Positions 1 through 10,657 are shown, counted from the stretch's first letter. The stretch is 64,000 nucleotides of DNA from Malaya genurostris (GCF_030247185.1 NC_080570.1:74403014-74467013); one strand, 5' to 3'. The notes: generated by a model not told the origin, from the letters alone. Made by a program: numbers and translations.

Positions 1-1
1 T

Positions 2-256
2 ATTCTGGTCAGAGCTCTGACTGGACATTGCAAACTCAATTATCACATGGCTACTATTCAGCGTGCTGAGTATTATTCGTGTGATTTGTGTGAATGCGAT
101 TACGGTACTTCATATCATCTGATATGTAACTGTCCCGCATTGACGCAACTACGTATCCGGGTTTTTGGTTCTACATACATGGTTGAGTCTATGTATGCGG
201 AGCTAAAATTAAAGGATATTCTACCGTTTCTCACCCAATGTGGTGAGAAGCAATAG
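2..256 (+). pseudogene. LINE ORF2 C-terminal fragment (RNase H-bearing, I-group type)
   Basis: This is the last ~84 codons of a non-LTR retrotransposon ORF2, entering from the left edge and ending at a TAG at 254-256. The frame is open from base 2, so the ATG at 47 is internal. It begins ALTGHCKLNYH and continues with a Cys/His cluster (C..C, then H....C, then CP). That layout follows the RNase H domain in I, Loa and R1-type LINE proteins, and the full LINE at 36-42 kb has a comparable C-terminus (HCACGEGYRD...). The upstream endonuclease, RT and RNase H lie outside the window or are missing. Whether the element is complete to the left cannot be judged here. The family is assigned by motif only. 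Confidence 0.6.
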
Positions 257-296
257 TCATCTCCTATAAAACCGAGTGCACATTTTTTCTGCACAT

Positions 297-425
297 ATTA
301 CCCTGTAACTCCGGAACCGGTAGTCGGATTCAGATCAAATTTAATAGCAAGCTATGAATAATACCTTTTATTTAAATCTAAGTTTGTGAAAATCGGTCTA
401 AGAAGTCGGATAGGGATGATATTTA
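297..425 (-). repeat. Family Y fragment
   Basis: Read on the minus strand, this holds the family Y phrase ccgattttcacaaactta followed by gattcaaat and a gtcggatt/ccggttccgg stretch, as seen many times elsewhere (9.2, 28.3, 28.75 and 57.5 kb). It directly follows the LINE 3' end. It may be part of that element's 3' UTR or a separate insertion. Confidence 0.5.
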
Positions 426-785
426 ATAGCCGGCTATAGCCGATCTTGAATTAAAATATTGCCGATATTTACGCTGCATCAACTGATAATTGTCAAGAAT
501 TGAAGAACACGACAATTTAACCACATTGTTTCGTACTGCATAATAAATAGAATTCTGTTATAACATAAAGAAAAAAAAATAGAGCACTATAACACATTAA
601 ACAATTTTTTTTGTAGGCAGGCCTTTTTTTGTCTGTCCTGTATTATTTGTGAAAAAATTTGCAAAGGCTCAAAGTCTGTCTCTTTTAAGACAAAATAGAA
701 AGAATCAAATTTTCTTATTTACATGGTTATATGCTGCCAAGTTTTAATAATTCTTGAAGTTTTTGGCGTTCTCGCACTAGACACA
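426..785. other. AT-rich stretch, nothing recognised
   Basis: AT-rich sequence with short A and T runs. I see no coding frame with family motifs, no RNA gene and no clear repeat of other parts of the window. Confidence 0.5.
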
Positions 786-1627
786 TGTATCGTGGTTAAT
801 ATTGATATTTTAAGCTCTTAACTTCTGACTTAGTGCAAATTATGCGGACATATATACATCAATGGAAAGATAAAGTCCCTAGCTAACAACTGATTAAGAA
901 ACTAAGTTGATTCATTTGATCGAAAAAAATTTATCAATTTAGTAAAGCGATAAATTTTGGCCATTTCAAAAAAGGTGTTCAGTTACCGGCACCCCAAGAA
1001 ATTTCACTAAAAATGGAAAAAAATATAAGAAAAGACTGGAGTTATTCAAAGAAAACCAGAGTTTTTTCTTTCTAGTAGCGTTTTGGACAAAAGTCTTCAT
1101 TGTCCGATGGTGACTCCGCCTTGGCTCTCTTGGTCGATGATATGTAAGGTGTTGATTTGGCCGGTCTTCCACGTTTTCCTTAACCAGTCCTTCTGGTGTA
1201 TGAGCAGCTGGGTGTTTGGCCAAAACTTTGACTTGCTTTGTCTCGACAGCAGCCTGCATATCACTGACAATTTTTCACGATTTGTCGAAACAATGGGGTG
1301 CCGGTAACCGAAATCGGTAGACATTTTGACAATGACAAAACAAATCTTTGGTTGCGAAAATTTTGATAGCATCCGGTATTAATTCATGAAAGAGATCGAT
1401 TCCACCTCATAAATATTTAATTAATAATAATTCAATTTATGATTTTGTGTTGATTTTCGCGCAATTAAAATTTGTTTTGAACGCAGCAAAAAGTACGGCA
1501 CAAAAAGAACGTGCTGCTATTACACACACACACATGACATTTGTTGAAATGACGCTATCTGTTTTCTGTCAAAAGTTACGGTGGGGTGCCGGTAACCGAA
1601 CACTGCCGGCAACCGAACATCTTCCCC
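786..1627. mobile_element. Non-autonomous TIR element A, copy 1 (decayed)
   Basis: This matches the element at 3798-4571 over most of its length. Shared blocks include acttagtgca, catcaatggaaag, aaagtccc, agctaacaactga, gacaaaagtcttcattg, aaaatttgttttgaacgcag and the right end gccggtaaccgaacac. The right end is intact and followed by TA (1628-1629). The left end (about 786) is badly diverged, so its exact start is uncertain. Relative to copy 2 it has extra internal sequence around 910-995, including another gtgttcagttaccggcac terminal-like motif at 975-995. A minus-strand frame (about 966-1259) encodes a Lys/Arg-rich stretch similar to the one in copy 2, possibly a remnant of a pogo/Tc1-type DNA-binding protein. 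That last point is weak. Confidence 0.6.
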
Positions 1628-1724
1628 TATTATGTTTATGTACTCATCTTTGAATGATATCGTGTGAACGGGAGAACGATTTTTTGCGATCAATCTCGGA
1701 GTACGCTAAATCATCTCGATTTTG

Positions 1725-1919
<195 letters not shown>

Positions 1920-1934
1920 CGTTTACAAGATAGA

Positions 1935-3795
1935 ATAAAATAATTTATTTTAAAAACTATTCAATACTCGTCAAACAGTACAAACAGTATTTCCATTAAC
2001 TCGCTTGTTTGTTAAATATTGCTAAGGTTTAACTTGTCACACGTTTCTATCGTGGGATTAGTTACACTGCCATGTTTTACTATAAAGAGTACGTTGATCT
2101 GCGTTAATGAATTTTCCTGTGCCCATTTCTAAAGGTATCGTAGATTAATTATTTGCTAAGGGTTTAAAGGGTGGTATAAGAAAACAAATCATGATAATAA
2201 AAATTATATACAACGTCAAATTGACAGAAGCATTGTTATACCGATAAAGAATATTTCACTCAACTGGCTTTATGAACCCTAACCCATTAGCACGCCTCGA
2301 GTACTCTTTATGTACAATTGTACATGGTTACTGCATGCAACATATTTACATGTTTGCAACTGACCCAAGCGAATCAATTTTATGTAGCGAATGTAACAGT
2401 GAAGAACGTAATGACTTGTATGTTTTTCATTGGTAATAGTGGTAATCATCTGTGATAAATGGTGAATTCTTTACATCCCAACAGAAGTCAGAATGTTTGA
2501 CAGACTGCTAAACATTTATGCGCTATTGTTAACTTATAGAAGACTTGTTTTCTTTCGACGTTTTTATGTTGAGCAAAATGAAGGGCTCGAAAACGATTCC
2601 CGTTTTTGTCTGCTCACTTTAATACTTAAGTCTTTTGGATGGTCATGTTTATTTGAACATAATTTGTATCAGATGACATAACTTAGAAAACATCAATATA
2701 CGCCATTTGTAGCATTTCAACGCTATTTCTCTTTTAGTTTGCTGTGCAAGTGGGAGACAGCTGCAAGTGGGAGACAGCTGCCGTTGGAAGGTAGCGGAAA
2801 GTTATTCCAAGTGACACTGTTTGGTCAAATGAAAAATTGTGGTCCATTTTGTGGTTTCACAGCACTTGCAGAGATCCAGTTAAAGAGATAATTTATGGAA
2901 ATCGTTTATCTTGAATTGCAAGCAAATTAGCTGTTGCTAATTTGAAATATGATCTACTCGGAAGTGAAGTGCAGAAGTGTACGGAATGATGTAGTGACTT
3001 TGGTGGGAAACATCTATTACATTCAGGCGCACAACCGGAGTAGCGTTTGAGAAATCAAATTCATTATTACTGTTATTTATTCGTGAAATCGTTGCCTCTA
3101 ACTAATGGGGTAATTGTACCAGCGATCATCTCATTACTCGTGCCATCACATTATTTTGCGGATTACTCTGCCTTTAATTAGCGGATCCTTCATCACACCC
3201 CATTGCAAAAATACAAAACTCTCTTGTTACATCTCCATGAAAAACGTGTTTTCTCTGTTGAAAAGATAGTATCGTATGTTCGTAACAAAATGGTTATCGC
3301 TGAATAGTATAGATATTATCGTAAAAATACATTTATTATAATTTTTAATTTAAATTGAACGTGTGAAGAAACTCATATACATTTAGGCTCGTGAAAAAAC
3401 ACATATCTTTCGATTAATTTAGGAACAATAGAAATGAATTGATTTTAGTGAATTACAGGACATCGAAGCCATAACATAAGGCTAGTGAAATTGATCGTAT
3501 TGAAAATTTTTATGCAGAATACAGATTTTGTGATCTCGGAAACTATTTCTCAGAAAAAACAACATCGGTTGGTTATCTACATAATTAATTAAAATATTAT
3601 ATTTGTTCGTTAAAATTCTATTTTTTTTTATTACGAAGTCAAAAAAAAAACGATGTTCAAATATATGTCTCAATTTGCAAAGTGTTTTCGAAATTGGCAA
3701 AGTGATTCGATTTTCTAAAATGATTAAATCGAGAGTATTTTTTTTTAATTCCTATAATGCGCATTTTCGAATTCAATTCTATGTAGTTCTGATAG
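1935..3795. other. Gene-free stretch
   Basis: No recognisable gene. The only distinct local structure is a 17-bp tandem duplication at 2747-2780. Short frames here (for example near 2493-2681 and 3603-3908) show no family resemblance and are AT-rich. Base composition does not change until the element that starts at 3798. Confidence 0.5.
2747..2780. repeat. 17-bp perfect tandem duplication
   Basis: CAAGTGGGAGACAGCTG occurs twice head to tail with no mismatch (2747-2763 and 2764-2780). This looks like a recent local duplication. Confidence 0.9.
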
Positions 3796-3797
3796 TA

Positions 3798-4571
3798 AGG
3801 GAGAGTGTTCGGTTACCGGCACCCTTTTATTTTAAGTTCATAACGGCTGACTTAGTGCACATTTTGCGGACATCAATACATCAATGGAAAGCTAAAGTCC
3901 CCAGCTAACAACTGATCAAGAAACTAATAAGTAAGATAAGAAAAATATAAGTAAAGAATGCAATTATTCAAAGGAAACCGGGAATTTATTCTTTTCGGAG
4001 GCGTTTTGGACAAAAGTCTTCATTGCCTGATGGTGACTTCCAATGATTTGGATGGTGGCGCCTTTGGTGTTGATTTGGCCAATCTTCCACGTTTTTTCTT
4101 AGCCGGAGCATCTACTGTATGAGCAGTTAGGCAACATTTCATGATTTGTCGAAAAAATGGGGTACCGGTAACGGAACACCTTGGGGTGCCGGTAACCGAA
4201 ATCGGTACACATTTTGAAAATGACAAAACCAATCTTTGGTTGCGAAAATGTTGATAGCATCCGGTATTAAATCACGAAATAGATCGATTTCACCTCATAA
4301 ATATTCAATCCTCTCACCTTTCCGATTGATGCTCTTCAATCCATGATATTATAAAAAAGTCAAATATTTGTGTTGATTTTCACGCAATTAAAATTTGTTT
4401 TGAACGCAGCAAAAAGTACAAGCGTCTGTTTGCTTCGGTATTCGGCACAAAAACAAGCGTGCTGCTATTACACACACATGACATTTGTCGAAATGACGCT
4501 ATCTGCTTTCTATCAAAAGTTACGGTGAGGTGCCGGTATCCGAACACTGCCGACAACCGAACACTTTCCGC
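3798..4571. mobile_element. Non-autonomous TIR element A, copy 2, with TA target duplication
   Basis: A 774-bp element bounded by TA on both sides (3796-3797 and 4572-4573). The left end reads agggagagtgttcggtta. The reverse complement of the right end reads gcggaaagtgttcggttg, an imperfect TIR. The motif ggtgccggtaaccgaa recurs inside the element near 4160-4200 and at the right end, so terminal sequence is repeated subterminally. A minus-strand frame (4020-4232) contains AKKKRGRLAKSTPKAPP, an AT-hook-like basic patch. The TA duplication and the TIR suggest the Tc1/mariner/pogo group. No complete transposase is present. Confidence 0.7.
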
Positions 4572-4573
4572 TA

Positions 4574-5050
4574 TACATAGTGATGATTGAGGATCAAATT
4601 CGAAACGGTATTTCTATGTGATATACAGAAGCAGCTAATTCTATCGAGGTATATCTCAATACGGCTAGAGCTACACAGAAAAAAATATGAATTTTACTGG
4701 AGACATAATTCTACAAACGATACAATTCACTACTATTTAATTTTTCAAATGACGCAATATTCCACTTGCACAGAATTTTACACGTTTCGAGCGTAGTTTG
4801 CACTTGGCCACTTAGTACCGCTGTATGGAATTATATGTATCAATTATTCAACGAACAGATATGTGCTTCTGTGGTTCAACCGAGTTATCGTTGTGCTTGT
4901 GATCTAGTGTTTCTCGGTTCAAGTCGCGCTGTTGTTATTGATCTTTTGTTTTTATTTCATTAGAATTCAAGCCATGTAATTTTTATATCACACAATTTTA
5001 CATGTTCTTGAATATTTGTTGTTTATTAAATAATCTCTCGTTTTATTTTT
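4574..5050. other. Gene-free stretch
   Basis: No gene or repeat recognised. Two overlapping short frames (4587-4963) show no motif I can name. Confidence 0.4.
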
Positions 5051-5238
5051 GGGCCTGGGTTGGCGGTTCAATGCATAGAGCGTTGGTCTTATAAGCCAGT
5101 TATCGTATGTTCTAGTCCCGACCTGCCAGTGTCAGTAGGACTAACCATGCAATGATTTTGTACGCTATGAATTGGCTGCAAAGTCTGTTGAAACAAAAAG
5201 TCCATATCCCACAAAAGAAATGTACTGCCAAAACTTTG
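5051..5238 (+). mobile_element. tRNA-derived SINE (Feilai-like), copy 1
   Basis: A box A-like segment (ttggcggttcaatgcataga) is followed about 45 bases later by a box B-like segment (tatgttctagtcccgac). Then comes the tRNA-unrelated body shared with the copies at 8.6, 9.8 and 48.3 kb (gtcagtagg, catgcaatga, gtacgctatgaat, gtctgttgaaac, then ccacaaaa and gccaaaactttg at the 3' end). Internal Pol III promoters followed by a unique body are typical of SINEs. The name Feilai comes from memory of Aedes SINEs and is not verified. Confidence 0.75.
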
Positions 5239-5278
5239 ATTTGTTAACTTTTTAAAACTTTTCTTATATAATATAATA

Positions 5279-5539
5279 ACAATGTTCAAAAAGTCCAGGA
5301 ACTAACTGTACAAGAATCTTTTTTATGCAGCAACATAACCTTCGAATACAATACAATAATTTTAGCACTTTTTTAACTTTCAGATACCATGCTTATAGCA
5401 TGATTTGTCGATGGCCTCAAAATAGGTTTCATTTGCGGCGATGACTCTTTCATTCTAGCCATTTCCCTGGAGTATCTATTTGAGATCGGCAAAGAATAAC
5501 TAGTGTCTAGATGCTAGGCTCTTGAGAATATGGTGGGTG
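5279..5539 (-). pseudogene. Mariner relic, C-terminal part (left half of a split element)
   Basis: On the minus strand this encodes decayed mariner transposase C-terminal sequence. The stretch matching the EVIAETEAYFEAK region of the mariners at 46.9 and 56.7 kb is recognisable at 5415-5450, followed by the region after the third catalytic Asp. The outer end reads acaatgttcaaaaagtcc after a TA (5277-5278). It is the counterpart of the inverted end at 34330-34346, which supports a mariner TIR. The reading frame is destroyed. The relic is interrupted at 5539 by a 1.79-kb element and resumes at 7332. Confidence 0.65.
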
Positions 5540-7331
5540 CCCAAGTAGCAAATGTAACTTATTGAAATTTCAAGTGGTTCTACAATTGTTTTTTATGTTA
5601 GATATGTTCAAAAAATATTTTAAATATATTAAAATCGGTTGTGCAACTTATACCTGTTAAGTTTTACGATAATACCGAAAAAAAATCGCTATAGAACAAT
5701 TTTCAGTATATCTAAAACAATTGTGCAGCAAATCACCAACTTGCCCACGTTGCACCAGCAGTTATAGAAGCTCTGCAAAAATTTCCACATCGTCATGTAA
5801 AAACGAAGTAACTAAAACAATTGTTCAACCTACAAAAAATTTGTCTGTCATAATTGTATCGGACTCAATATTTGCCGAAATTGCTGTATATCTCTTGTGA
5901 AGAAAAAAATAGTAAAATTATGCTCTCCACAAAAGTAAAAAATGATAAGCCGTTGAAAACCCCGCAGTGAAAACTATTTTGCTGCCTAGTCCACATTATC
6001 TTAACTGCCTCATGAAATTTAAGGTCAGTGTGTGCAGTTTTCTTCATTTTTAGAAAAACAATTCGAAACTTGCAAATAAGTTGTACCAGATTTATCTGCT
6101 TGAAATGAACGCAAAACTTGCCGACATAAGAATATTATCATAAAAGTTTCAGAAATACAGCATTACATACGCAATGAAAACAAGAATCAATCAAATCATT
6201 TGTATTCGGTTTTCAACTCGCGAAAAAAATGAACAGTCCTGGCATCACTGATCAAAGATATTGAACGAAAAGTTAAGTTTATCATAGTTACTCTCATAGT
6301 TATATATTACCGCTTGAGCAACTTGTTCTTGCAACTACAGCACATGGGATCAACAAAATAATACCTACAGTGCGTATCACAAATGTCGGGTTCACTAAAA
6401 TGAATGACTAAACTGTATTGTTGTTTAAGTCAACTTGTTTGATAAAAATAAAACAGCTGTTTTGATAAAAATAAAAACAAAAATTTCTCTTTTCAATATA
6501 ACCTCGTTTCCTTTTCAATATAAGCATATTTCCTTTTATTTAGGTAAAATAAATCATTACGTTGGGTGAACCATTTTTTTCAACACACTGTTACCCTCCA
6601 TGCCATATTGGAAAATATTGAAGAAAAATTCATTTCAAGATTTTTCAGATTAATTGAAACATCAATATGATTAAAATCGTCTGAAAAGGTGTATGAATGT
6701 TTGATAACTTTCTTATACATATTTTAAACACTCCCGTGATCATATTCATTGATAATAATAGATTGTTATTTTCATAGAAATTGATGTGCAATCATCAAAA
6801 CACGTGCATTAAAAGGCGCTTGAAATTTTCAGGCGTACGAAGACATGTTTCACCATAAAAATGCAGTTCGTTGTTGATTTTCTATTTTCTAAAACATAAA
6901 AGATCAATTCTACAATATGCAGTATTACCATTTATTTATGTGCAGAATATTTTTAAAGTTCCATGTTTGAGTTACGGGCAGTTGTATTGAAAATCAAATG
7001 TGAAACTTATTCATTAGAAATTATGTTTGCTATGTTTTTGTAAACATCAATTCAATTCTTGTTTACATTTCGTTGTAGTTCACAATTGATTTTTCGCTGA
7101 ATTAATTGCTGCATTTGTAATGGGATCGATGCATGAGTTTTTGTATCAGTTGCACAATAATTGTGAATAAATGTTCGTGACAACAGAAGAACTTAAAGAT
7201 ATGTTGCACAACACAGAAAAATTGCGCTTTTTCCATAACACAATAGTTACTACAATAGTAATATGAACTAATTTGATAAATTACACAATCAGTAGAAAAA
7301 TACAGGACAGCAACATAACGTGCTACTTGGG
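5540..7331. mobile_element. 1.79-kb TIR element (CCCAAGTAGCA ends) inserted in a mariner relic
   Basis: The left end is CCCAAGTAGCA (5540-5550) and the right end is its exact inverse TGCTACTTGGG (7321-7331). The element separates two parts of one mariner: a C-terminal transposase segment ends at 5539 and the adjoining segment (sense GLHP..-type region, here gagcccaattcattaaattt) resumes just after 7331. The flanks share only TG, so the target duplication is 2 bp or unresolved. The interior (1.77 kb) is AT-rich and I find no transposase. I cannot place it in a superfamily. It is probably a non-autonomous DNA element. Confidence 0.65.
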
Positions 7332-7660
7332 TGAAGAAAAAGGATGGAGCCCAATTCATTAAATTTGGCAATTGTTTTCATTTGTGGCACGGTGCAATGT
7401 CCTGGTTAAAAATGATTTTTTCCTTCATATGAGGCCGTTTTTCAGATTTCGCACTTCAAACGCATCAATAACTCAACGCAATAATCAGTTTTGATGATTC
7501 TTTCCTTTTCAAGATAGTCCATGTTAATTATCTCGAGCATCAAAACTAACGCCATGATTTTCCAGTTACTCCAGTTACACACTTGCTTAATTTTCTTATG
7601 ATGACTACTTCATTTGGACTCGTTTAAAATCAGAATACCACCAATTTTTGTTTTTAATGG
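7332..7660 (-). pseudogene. Mariner relic, central part (right half of the split element)
   Basis: This continues the minus-strand mariner interrupted at 5539. Decayed matches to the region around the second catalytic Asp and upstream (the tattgacttattg/agtcaatgaaaat-type stretch seen in the mariner at 47.15-47.22 kb) lie at 7440-7560. After about 7600 the sequence jumps to the N-terminal region, parallel to 34120-34170, so an internal deletion of part of the transposase is likely. It is not functional. Confidence 0.55.
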
Positions 7661-8480
7661 ATCCGTGTGGACTGGACCGTTTATAGATTTATTTTGTGCG
7701 CCGTTCCATTCATGAGACACATTTTGATCGAAATTCGATTGTTTCTTCGTTTTTGAGAAAATGCAGGATGATGAACGAGTTCAGCACCTTCCATCATCAA
7801 CCCCAACAAATCAAATGGACAGAGTAACCAAAATTCTCAAAGAAATAATTTCGAAAATTAATTGACACCAATAAGTTTATACGGAACACGAGAGACTGCT
7901 GCTTTATATTCAAAATAAATGTTGGCATAGTATGGCAGCGAAAGAGGCTGAAACAAAAACCTCAATCAGTGTCTGACGGGAAAGCAGAGAGGGATGATAG
8001 ATTTGCGACACGACGTATAAGTAATTGCTGGCTCAGGGGTTGCCATAGAGATGAAACTATCATTGAATGCCATGGCGCTCGAGCACAGCTCGGTTCTTTT
8101 AGCCAATTAGGTTGTTTCTTCTTGTGGAAAACAGGGTGGTTTAATTGGAAAAAACAATTTCTTTGGTTCTCTCCAAACAATTCGGGTTCGAGTCCCGTTT
8201 CTGCGGTAACTTTTTCGCGGTTTTCATTACATGTACCTATTCATATTTGCATGTCATTTTTTCAATCTATTTTCCTCGTTAGATACTGATCAAATTTAAA
8301 ACTATCTCAAGGCGGCTCTACATTTTAACAAGACTAAAACAAATCATTGAACCACTTGGAATTTTTCTGTCGTTTTTAACGCTTAAATGCGCAATTTTGT
8401 TTGATTGCAAAAAACCGAAATGCTTCAAACTTCGAATTTACGCGGTTCATGCAAAGTTATATCAAAACAAAATATAAAAT
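7661..8480. repeat. Repeat Z, copy 1 (interrupted)
   Basis: Two blocks match 34360-34760: 7661-7880 (gactggaccgtttatag, tgcgccgttc, gagacacattttgatc, ttcagcaccttc, aatttcgaaaatt, gtttatacggaac) and 8385-8480 (ttaaatgcgcaatt, gcttcaaacttcg, gtttcatgcaa). In the 34-kb copy the two blocks are about 120 bp apart. Here they are about 500 bp apart, so some 350 bp containing the tRNA-like unit is extra in this copy. Both copies lie next to a mariner relic of the same family, so the pair probably derives from one duplicated compound segment. Confidence 0.6.
8130..8206 (+). tRNA. tRNA-like Pol III unit (pseudo-tRNA or SINE head)
   Basis: A perfect box A (TGGTTTAATTGG, 8137-8148) is followed by a box B (GGTTCGAGTCC). 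The D arm can form GTTT/AAAC, the anticodon stem TTTGG/CCAAA with a six-base TTCTCT loop, and the T arm CGGG-TTCGAGT-CCCG. The acceptor (AACAGGG against TTCTGCG) pairs at five of seven positions, two of them G-T, and the outer two fail. TTTTT at 8211-8215 would serve as a Pol III terminator. The six-base anticodon loop, extra bases before the anticodon stem and the poor outer acceptor pairs argue for a pseudogene or SINE head rather than a working tRNA. Glu (TTC) or Arg (TCT) identity would be a guess. Confidence 0.4.
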
Positions 8481-8590
8481 ATCGACCATGCGCTCTTTAG
8501 GGATGAATAATATTTCAATCAGTATTCTCCCCGGTACGAAAAAATTACCTATCTGAGCTTAACATGATTCAACTTCCAGACCCAGATTAT

Positions 8591-8745
8591 CCCTCAGGTT
8601 GGTGGTTCAATGCATATGCCGCTGATCTTATAAGTCAGTTGTCGTATGTTCGAACTCCGACCGGGTTGGATTCATAGTGTCAATAGGGTCGTAGTAATAC
8701 CATGCAATAATTAATATACACAAATAATCAGCTGCTAAGGCATTT
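8591..8745 (+). mobile_element. tRNA-derived SINE (Feilai-like), copy 2, 3'-diverged
   Basis: Shares aggttggtggttcaatgcat, the ataagtcagttgtcgtatgt segment and box B (gttcgaactccgacc) with the copies at 5.05 and 48.3 kb. It is recognisable through catgcaataat and then becomes untraceable, lacking the clear 3' end seen in the others. Confidence 0.65.
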
Positions 8746-9000
8746 GAATAATAACGATAACAGGTCCAAGGATTTGTATCTATATTTGTACCTGGATCTG
8801 GACCAGTGATATTGTAAGTCTAGGTCACGGCCCTTTAGGCTCAGATTTATTTATGATTGACGAATACTGACGAAAATTATACTATCAATTGTTGGGCATA
8901 TTGCGATAGTATTAAACATAATGTTATATAGAGCACAATAAGAGATATTTTCGATCAAAAACTTTTCACTTTTCAATATTCGAATGTTTTTTTTCTTGTT

Positions 9001-9565
9001 GCCTTTCTCATATAGAAAGGTTATGCAATCACTGTGAAACCCGACTTTTGAACCGAGGCCCGGAGGGCCGAGTGTCATATACCATTCGACTCAGTTCGTC
9101 GAGTACGCAAAATGTCAGTGTGTGTGAATATTATTTGGATCCAACTTCCGGTTCGGGAGTTATGGGGTAAAATGTGCAAAAAAAATAAAATATGTGTTCC
9201 AACTTTTCTCGTAGATGGCGCGACCGATTTTCACAAACTTAGGTTCAAATGAAAAGATCTGTAGTCGCATACGTAATTCCTGAATTTCATGCGGATCCGA
9301 CTTCCCGATCCGGGAATATAGGGTAGGTGGGTTCAAAATTGTATACCATCACAGAAAATGGGGAAAAACCTTAAAAAAATTTCTAATCGACTTAAAATCT
9401 TTTCCAATTGATAGTTTTTATCAGTAGACGGTCAAACAAACCGATCTAGATTTTTCTTTTAAGAATCGAAGAAAATTATTTTGAAGAATACCACAGTATT
9501 TTATATGATAGTATGATTGATATGAGAAAGGCATCATTTCACCACTAGGTGGATTAAAACAGGTT
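9001..9565. mobile_element. Family Y, most complete copy, with 13-bp terminal inverted repeats
   Basis: Begins GCCTTTCTCATAT (9001-9013) and near its end has the exact inverse ATATGAGAAAGGC (9520-9532), followed by catcatttcaccactaggtg and gattaaaacagg to about 9565. Internal hallmarks are gaggcccggagggccgag, catataccattcgactcag, ccgattttcacaaactta and the ggatccgactt/ccggttcggg phrases. Parts of the same family occur at about ten places in this window in both orientations. It encodes no protein I can see. It may be a MITE or the non-coding part of a larger element. Confidence 0.65.
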
Positions 9566-9713
9566 TTTGTACTAGCTGTAAATATTGAAATTATCATTTA
9601 ATTAATTATGGAAAATTGATAATCTATTGAATCATTTGTTTCTGCGAGATCGTCCTCACCACAGATGAATTCCACACAAAGGATTTTTTTGATGCATCGA
9701 AATGAAATTAGTT

Positions 9714-9880
9714 AAAAAGCCTTGGGATTATATTCCTTTTGTGGAATTTGACCTTATATTTCAACAGACTTCGCAGCCGATTTATAGCGTACAGATCCAG
9801 TGCTACGATCTTGCTGACACTAAAAATTCCTCCAGGTCGGGACTCGAACATACTACCATCGAACCGCCAAACCGGACCAG
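9714..9880 (-). mobile_element. tRNA-derived SINE, copy 3, with internal deletion
   Basis: The minus-strand match runs from tccggtttggcggttcgatg at the 5' end to ggtcaaattccacaaaagga at the 3' end. Compared with the other copies, about 30 bases between box A and box B are gone (the gcatagagcgttggtctt part), joining ggttcgatgg directly to tagtatgttcgagtcccg. The 3' end leads into ccaaggctttttaacta. Confidence 0.7.
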
Positions 9881-10186
9881 AGTGATTGGTTTCTTTTCTC
9901 ACCCTTTCAACATAACTTTATATTACAGTAATTCTTGCAAATTTCGCGTTCCAAACTTTTGATTTATATGTAAATCTTCATAATCCGTTCGTGACTGTAA
10001 AATATCATTTTGCGTCGAAAATTTGTCGGATGTCTTGAATTAATACTAACACTAAAATAATCCACACCGAACTAAATGTTTTTATAATTTTATTACTGGT
10101 TTTTTTACAAGTGCCTCTTCTCTAACCTCGGAAAATTGAACAAATATTTATCCTCAAAGCACCTGACGCATCAAAGCGCTATCGCT

Positions 10187-10657
10187 TCATGCACTAGCCG
10201 CTATTGTCGGTTCCATTACTGCTGTGATTCGAACAAAACGAAGGGACACTGATTCAAGGTAGGAGCGGTTGACCATTGTTTGTTGTCTAGGGTAGAACAA
10301 GTGTAGACAAACACTATCAGTGGCGGCAAAGAACTTTTCATGCGCATCGTCCGATGGTCTCAAGTGCGTACTATGCTTTGTGCGTGTAGTTAGTGCCATG
10401 TTTATTATACCAACACTAGATTTGTATTTGTAATCGAAACCATGAGCTTGGTTCGTCGTTGTTGGCCTTTCATTCAGCAGGGAAAAAATCACTTCGAAAC
10501 GCCGAATGACGCGCGATACGCGATCTTGAATGTCCGTTTGCTCATGAAATTCCTGTAAGGCGTCGAAGCTGTTCCTGATCGCATGTACCATACAGCCGGG
10601 TCGTTGCATGAGATGGTCCAGTCGTAGTTTAGGACAAATCTTTGTCATTTTTTCCAT
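10187..10657 (-). CDS. Hypothetical 156-aa ORF, unrecognised
   Basis: An uninterrupted 156-codon frame starting with ATG (MEKMTKICPK) and ending TGA at 10187-10189. It is more GC-rich than its surroundings and has mixed codon use rather than low complexity, which suggests current or former coding use. It holds a central charged stretch (IQDRVSRVIRRFEVIF) but no signal peptide, membrane segment or metal-binding cluster that I can see. No retroelement or host family motif is recognisable. It could be an exon of a spliced host gene, a degraded transposon frame or a chance ORF. No promoter or splice evidence decides between these. Confidence 0.3.
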   Translation of the reverse strand: MEKMTKICPKLRLDHLMQRPGCMVHAIRNSFDALQEFHEQTDIQDRVSRVIRRFEVIFSLLNERPTTTNQAHGFDYKYKSSVGIINMALTTRTKHSTHLRPSDDAHEKFFAATDSVCLHLFYPRQQTMVNRSYLESVSLRFVRITAVMEPTIAASA

